Below are positions 6,178 through 9,258 of a DNA stretch of 9,258 nucleotides, one piece after another. The DNA lies in NCBI GenBank assembly GCA_964560165.1, contig CAZLLB010000125.1:1-9258 (forward strand). Direction: 5' to 3'. Within the stretch, counting starts at the first letter, position 1. Every line of letters begins with the position of its first letter. The stretch is from Parvibaculum sp964560165 (GTDB taxonomy: Bacteria; Pseudomonadota; Alphaproteobacteria; Parvibaculales; Parvibaculaceae). The notes below the pieces were generated by a model, which had not been told where the DNA came from, did not search any database, and worked only from the letters and a program-made list of their open reading frames with translations. A program made the translations under genes and the position numbers.

Positions 6178-6975
6178 CTAGGTGCCGCTGCGTTGCCTTG
6201 AGATTTCGGCGGCGGCGGCGGCCAATCGCTCGGCCACTTCTTCCTTGCTGGTCTGGTTGATCACCAACCGCACATAAGGTGTCGTCAGCGCCGCCACGAC
6301 TTCCTCGCTGCCCTTGCCGAGAATCGGGCAGGAAATATCCCAGACGCCTTCCATGATGCGGCTGGCCTCGACGATGCGCCCATTCTTACGAATCTGCTCG
6401 CGCTCCGCGTCAAGCGCCTGCACGTCGATCTTGCCGAGCCGCTGTTTCAGCGCCGCCAGAACATGCTGGCGGTGCGCGTCGCCCATGAAAGCCAGAATGC
6501 AGCGCCCCGAGCCCGTCTCAAGCAAAGGCTGGCGATAACCGACCCGCACCGCCACACCGACAAGATCGGGAGACTCAGAGCGCGCGACGACGACAATCTG
6601 CTCGTCCGACGCCAACGCCAGATGGCAGGGATAGCGCGTCTCCGCCGCAAATTTTTCCATGATGGGCCGTGCGATGTCGGTCAGCGCGCGATATTTCGGC
6701 CGCCGCAATCCGATGCGCAGCAATTTATCCGTGACCTGAAAGAAATCCGTATCCGGCGCGCGCTCCACATAGCCGCGCGTTTCCAGAACCGCGAGCATCC
6801 TGAAGATCTCGCTCTTGGTCCGCCCCATTTCCTCGGCAAGCTGTGCCAGCGAATAAGACCCGGCGCGCTCCGAAAGAAACTCCAGAATATCGAGTCCCTT
6901 CTCCAGTGCTGGCGCTGAATAGCGCATCGCCGTCCCGCCCGCCTCTTTCGTCCCTTTGCCCACCGCCTTCGTCAC
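6178..6975 (-). CDS. IclR-family transcriptional regulator
   Basis: This is a 265-residue dimeric DNA-binding regulator of normal length for the family. The N-terminal winged helix-turn-helix spans about residues 22-75 (APALEKGLDILEFL, then LAQLAEEMGRTKSEIFRMLA). The C-terminal ligand-binding domain spans about 90-262, with typical stretches LLETGSGRCILAFM (151-164) and GVWDISCPIL (210-219). IclR proteins often control catabolic genes for carboxylic or sugar-derived compounds and their own gene. I chose GTG at 6975, which has GGAGG four bases upstream and an in-frame stop shortly before. An ATG at 6927 would give 249 residues but has a weaker site. A terminator follows. The leader DNA shares motifs with the leader of the downstream GH29 gene, so control of that gene and self-control are the natural guess. 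The ligand is unknown. Confidence 0.93.
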   Translation of the reverse strand: MTKAVGKGTKEAGGTAMRYSAPALEKGLDILEFLSERAGSYSLAQLAEEMGRTKSEIFRMLAVLETRGYVERAPDTDFFQVTDKLLRIGLRRPKYRALTDIARPIMEKFAAETRYPCHLALASDEQIVVVARSESPDLVGVAVRVGYRQPLLETGSGRCILAFMGDAHRQHVLAALKQRLGKIDVQALDAEREQIRKNGRIVEASRIMEGVWDISCPILGKGSEEVVAALTTPYVRLVINQTSKEEVAERLAAAAAEISRQRSGT

Positions 6976-7023
6976 CCGCCCTCCGCTCCTCTATCTCGAT
7001 GGTGGCCCCTGCCGGGGTCTCAC

Positions 7024-7036
7024 GTTTCAACTAAAC
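7024..7036. promoter_or_regulatory. Candidate regulator operator, IclR-gene copy
   Basis: GTTTCAACTAAAC, an interrupted palindrome GTTT-N5-AAAC, lies 48 bases upstream of the IclR start. A copy differing at one base lies 39 bases upstream of the GH29 start. Placement suggests autoregulation, but binding is unproven. Confidence 0.4.
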
Positions 7037-7061
7037 CAATAGCCTATCCTGAGGTCCGACT

Positions 7062-7079
7062 GTGTTTCATTTTTCATTT
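7062..7079. repeat. TTTCATTT direct repeat in the IclR leader
   Basis: TTTCATTT occurs at 7065-7072 and again at 7072-7079, sharing one base, with GTGTTTC at the left end. TTTCATTT resembles one arm of the GAAA/TTTC operators of KdgR-type IclR regulators, but here the arms are direct, not inverted. The GTTTCAT string (7064-7070) recurs at 6052-6058. The rest of the 189-base gap holds only a weak hairpin (GGTCGC at 7110 with GCGACC at 7127) without a T-run. Confidence 0.35.
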
Positions 7080-7164
7080 CGCGTATTTGCCAGGATTTTT
7101 GATCGCTGTGGTCGCATCTTTTCGTCGCGACCGCGGTGAGAATGAGAGCTTGATCTCAAGGGCC

Positions 7165-8157
7165 TCAAGCGAGCCCTGCACTCGCCGCCTCCACCATGTC
7201 CCTGATGAGGGTTGCAGTGGATCTGACATCCGCAATCCGCCCGACACCGGCACCCGCATAAAGCGCCATGGCTTCATAGTCGCCAGTCATCTGTCTTGTC
7301 GGCGCGGCTGCGTTGTAGCGCGGAATGCCCATGCCGCCCGGCGCATGCATGACAATGTCTCCATCACCGGCGCGCGAACCAGATGCCGGAAAGCCCGCCT
7401 CGCTCCACATGCGATAGGTGGAATTCATCAGGGTACGATGTGGCGCATCCGGCCAGAAGCCGTCAAAACACTTTGAGAGCACAGTGTCCCCCGCCTTCGC
7501 ATCCAGAATAGCTTTCCTGTAGCCCGGATGTGCTTCGGCTTCCTCCGTCACGATGAGGCAGGAGCCGAGTACGACGGCTGAAGCCCCCATTTTGAATGCG
7601 CGGATCATGTCTCCGGCTTCGACGATAGCGCCCGCTGCGGCCACAGGAACGTCACCGGCCAACTCAACGATGGCGGGCACGAGGTCTTGCAAGGGCGTAG
7701 TCCCGAATACATGGCCGCCCGCTTCGGCTCCCTGCGCAATCAATGCTACCGCGCCCGCATCCAGCGCCGCCTTGGCTGTATCTGGATCGCTGACCGTAGC
7801 GATCAGCCGTCCGCCTGCCTGACGAATGCTCCGCATCGAGCCTGCCGGATCGCCCCAGAACAGATTGAACAGCAGTACACCTTCGTCCGCCGCCATTGAA
7901 ATCAGGTCGATCTGATTAAGGTCCGCGCGCAGATTGACCGCGAAGGGCTTCGTGGTCAGCGCGCGTGTCTGGCGGATCATGTCTCGCCCCGCCTCCATCG
8001 GAACAAACCAGATCGGCAGGTTTCCGAATGCCCCAACATTCGCGGCGGCAGCAACCATCCGTGCGCCCGCTATACTCGCCATTGGCGCCTGTATAATGGG
8101 AACGCTCAGATCGAATATTCTGGTAAAGCTGGTGCCAAGCGTCACAGTTTCTGTCAT
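7165..8157 (-). CDS. Nitronate monooxygenase-family FMN enzyme
   Basis: This 330-residue protein belongs to the nitronate monooxygenase (2-nitropropane dioxygenase) family of FMN-dependent TIM-barrel enzymes. Motifs are PIIQAPMASIAG (20-31) near the flavin site, LIAQGAEAGGHVFG (139-152) with His149 at the catalytic histidine position, VAAAGAIVEAGDM (172-184), and MGASAVVLGSCLI (190-202) in the phosphate-binding region. The C-terminal lid has PHRTLMNSTYRMW (239-251) and TGDYEAMALYAGAGVGRI (291-308). Members oxidise alkyl nitronates; some relatives are quinone or enoyl reductases, so the true substrate is open. The start is well supported by GGAGG six bases before the ATG. It has no signal peptide. 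It lies 76 bases downstream of the DUF454 gene and may be co-transcribed with it. No terminator is evident before the IclR leader. Confidence 0.9.
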   Translation of the reverse strand: MTETVTLGTSFTRIFDLSVPIIQAPMASIAGARMVAAAANVGAFGNLPIWFVPMEAGRDMIRQTRALTTKPFAVNLRADLNQIDLISMAADEGVLLFNLFWGDPAGSMRSIRQAGGRLIATVSDPDTAKAALDAGAVALIAQGAEAGGHVFGTTPLQDLVPAIVELAGDVPVAAAGAIVEAGDMIRAFKMGASAVVLGSCLIVTEEAEAHPGYRKAILDAKAGDTVLSKCFDGFWPDAPHRTLMNSTYRMWSEAGFPASGSRAGDGDIVMHAPGGMGIPRYNAAAPTRQMTGDYEAMALYAGAGVGRIADVRSTATLIRDMVEAASAGLA

Positions 8158-8233
8158 GGCGTTCCTCCCGTTTCTATTCTGATGCTTTCGGTTTATCCGT
8201 TGCGTAGTGGGGTTTCGAGCGGCCCGCCTGCAC

Positions 8234-8596
8234 TTAAATCCTCGGTGCGGTATTCCGTGTCAGGATAAAAGCGCTGACACCGCACAGAACCAACGCCTGA
8301 AGACCGACGATAGCGAGATCAACGGCAAGCGCGAAAGATATGGCCAGCGATAATGCCATGGCGAATACGCTCGCCACTTTACCCTTGCGGCTGATGGCGC
8401 GGTTCGCCTGCCAGTCGCGGATTATCTTGCCAAACACCGGATTGTTCAGCAGCCGCTCATGCAGCCTTGGCGATGATCTGGCAAAACAGAAAGCAGCCAG
8501 CAGAACAAAGGGCGCAGTCGGCAGCAATGGAAGTGCGACGCCAAGCAGAGCGAGCCCTACGCAGAGCAGGCCCGCGGCTTGCCAGACGACACGCAT
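8234..8596 (-). CDS. DUF454 (YbaN-like) small inner-membrane protein
   Basis: This 120-residue inner-membrane protein has the DUF454 signature. It begins with hydrophobic segments at about residues 4-22 and 27-38, containing PLLPTAPFVLLAAFCFARSS (23-42). A cytoplasmic loop follows with LHERLLNNPVFGKIIRDWQ (45-63) and AISRKGK, and then two further hydrophobic segments at about 74-92 and 94-112. The family is widespread in proteobacteria and has no established function. The ATG at 8596 has GGGAG seven bases upstream. It lies 51 bases after the dehydratase gene with no clear terminator between, so co-transcription is possible. Confidence 0.9.
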   Translation of the reverse strand: MRVVWQAAGLLCVGLALLGVALPLLPTAPFVLLAAFCFARSSPRLHERLLNNPVFGKIIRDWQANRAISRKGKVASVFAMALSLAISFALAVDLAIVGLQALVLCGVSAFILTRNTAPRI

Positions 8597-8647
8597 ATAG
8601 TCTCTCCCATTGTCGCGTTCAGGCGGTCAAGCCGCACCCGACAGCCA

Positions 8648-9258
8648 CTACCCCGTTACAGCCCCCTCATTGGCCGGGCGGGCCAGCAGGGCAAATTTGA
8701 ACAACACACCTTGCTTGTAGCGCAACTCCGGTTGTTTCCAGGCAGCGCGGCGGCGCGCCAGTTCTGCGTCATCGATCTCCAGCTCCAGAAGCAGTCTGTG
8801 TGCGTCGATAGTAATGGTGTCGCCTTCCTCAACCAGCGCAATGGTGCCGCCGACAAAGGCCTCCGGCGCAACATGCCCCACGACCATGCCCCAGGTGCCG
8901 CCAGAAAATCGCCCGTCAGTGATAAGCCCCACACTTTCCCCGAGCCCTCGCCCGACCAGCGCCGAAGTGGGTGCCAACATTTCCGGCATGCCCGGACCAC
9001 CCTTCGGCCCGAGATAACGTAGCACCAGCACATCGCCCGGCCTTATCTTGTCGGCCAGAATGGCGTCCATCGCCGATTGCTCGTCGTCGAACACACGTGC
9101 CGGGCCGGTGATCACCGGGCTCTTTAACCCGCTTATCTTGGCCACCGCGCCATCCTCGGCAAGATTGCCCTTGAGGATGGCCAGATGCCCCTCGCGATAA
9201 AGCGCTCTTTCGATCGGCATGATGACGTCCTGATCCGCGCGCGGCGCATCAGGCACGT
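8648..9258 (-). CDS. ilvD: Dihydroxy-acid dehydratase, C-terminal part (window-truncated)
   Basis: Only the last 203 or so codons lie in the window; the frame runs off the right edge without a stop, so the first in-window GTG is not a start. The product matches the C-terminal beta-barrel domain of the IlvD/Edd dehydratases. Visible blocks are GHLAILKGNLAEDGAV, ISGLKSPVITGPARVFD, LRYLGPKGGPGMPEML and LITDGRFSGGTWG, whose serine is the expected active-site base, and then VGHVAPEA. The ending ELARRRAAW ... LRYKQGVLFKFALL is typical of dihydroxy-acid dehydratases of branched-chain amino-acid synthesis with a short C-terminus, more than of phosphogluconate dehydratase. Related sugar-acid dehydratases cannot be fully excluded because the cluster-binding cysteines lie outside the window. 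No valine/isoleucine genes are next to it. Confidence 0.88.
   Translation of the reverse strand, partial: VPDAPRADQDVIMPIERALYREGHLAILKGNLAEDGAVAKISGLKSPVITGPARVFDDEQSAMDAILADKIRPGDVLVLRYLGPKGGPGMPEMLAPTSALVGRGLGESVGLITDGRFSGGTWGMVVGHVAPEAFVGGTIALVEEGDTITIDAHRLLLELEIDDAELARRRAAWKQPELRYKQGVLFKFALLARPANEGAVTG

Noticed and set aside
7110..7132. Hairpin GGTCGC/GCGACC after the flavoenzyme gene as a terminator
   Set aside because: The stem is only six pairs, the loop is eleven bases and no T-run follows on either strand.
9105..9118. A perfect 14-base palindrome CCGGTGATCACCGG
   Set aside because: It is inside the conserved VITGPAR coding block of ilvD and is explained by codon choice.

Overview
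The window looks like chromosomal DNA of a GC-rich alphaproteobacterium. The evidence is the zf-CHCC (NDUFS6-like) mini-protein, the CGTCAT-type hairpin repeats common in alphaproteobacterial intergenic DNA, and the DUF1302/DUF1329 outer-membrane pair. Genus cannot be settled from the sequence. I see no tRNA, rRNA, CRISPR array, transposase, phage gene or replication origin.

Layout. The left edge carries two plus-strand genes: a Crp/Fnr-family regulator (58-765) and a 70-residue CHCC zinc-finger protein (831-1043). A 309-base convergent gap (1044-1352) follows. It holds three CGTCA-bounded hairpin repeat units and a strong minus-strand terminator. Everything to the right is on the minus strand. 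In transcription order (right to left) the genes are: the 3' part of a dihydroxy-acid dehydratase gene (ilvD, cut by the window edge), a small DUF454/YbaN membrane protein, a nitronate monooxygenase-family flavoenzyme, an IclR-family regulator with its own terminator, a GH29 alpha-L-fucosidase, a DUF1302 outer-membrane beta-barrel protein and a secreted DUF1329 protein.

How the genes may work together. The IclR regulator, GH29 enzyme, DUF1302 and DUF1329 genes form a plausible functional unit. The terminator after the IclR gene means the GH29 gene needs its own promoter. The DNA upstream of the IclR gene and upstream of the GH29 gene share a near-identical 13-mer (GTTkCAACTAAAC), each with a GTTTCAT half-site 40-43 bases further upstream, which suggests one regulator acts on both. 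DUF1302 and DUF1329 are clearly coupled (26-base gap, strong ribosome binding sites, shared terminator). The GH29 gene sits 73 bases upstream of DUF1302 with no visible terminator between them. One reading is a cell-envelope system that handles a fucose-like or other deoxysugar glycoside, with the glycosidase probably in the cytoplasm. The substrate is unknown and no inner-membrane transporter is present in the window.

Several start codons were moved from the longest open frame on ribosome-binding-site and context grounds: DUF1329 to 2693, DUF1302 to 4411, GH29 to a GTG at 5969, and the zinc-finger protein to 831.
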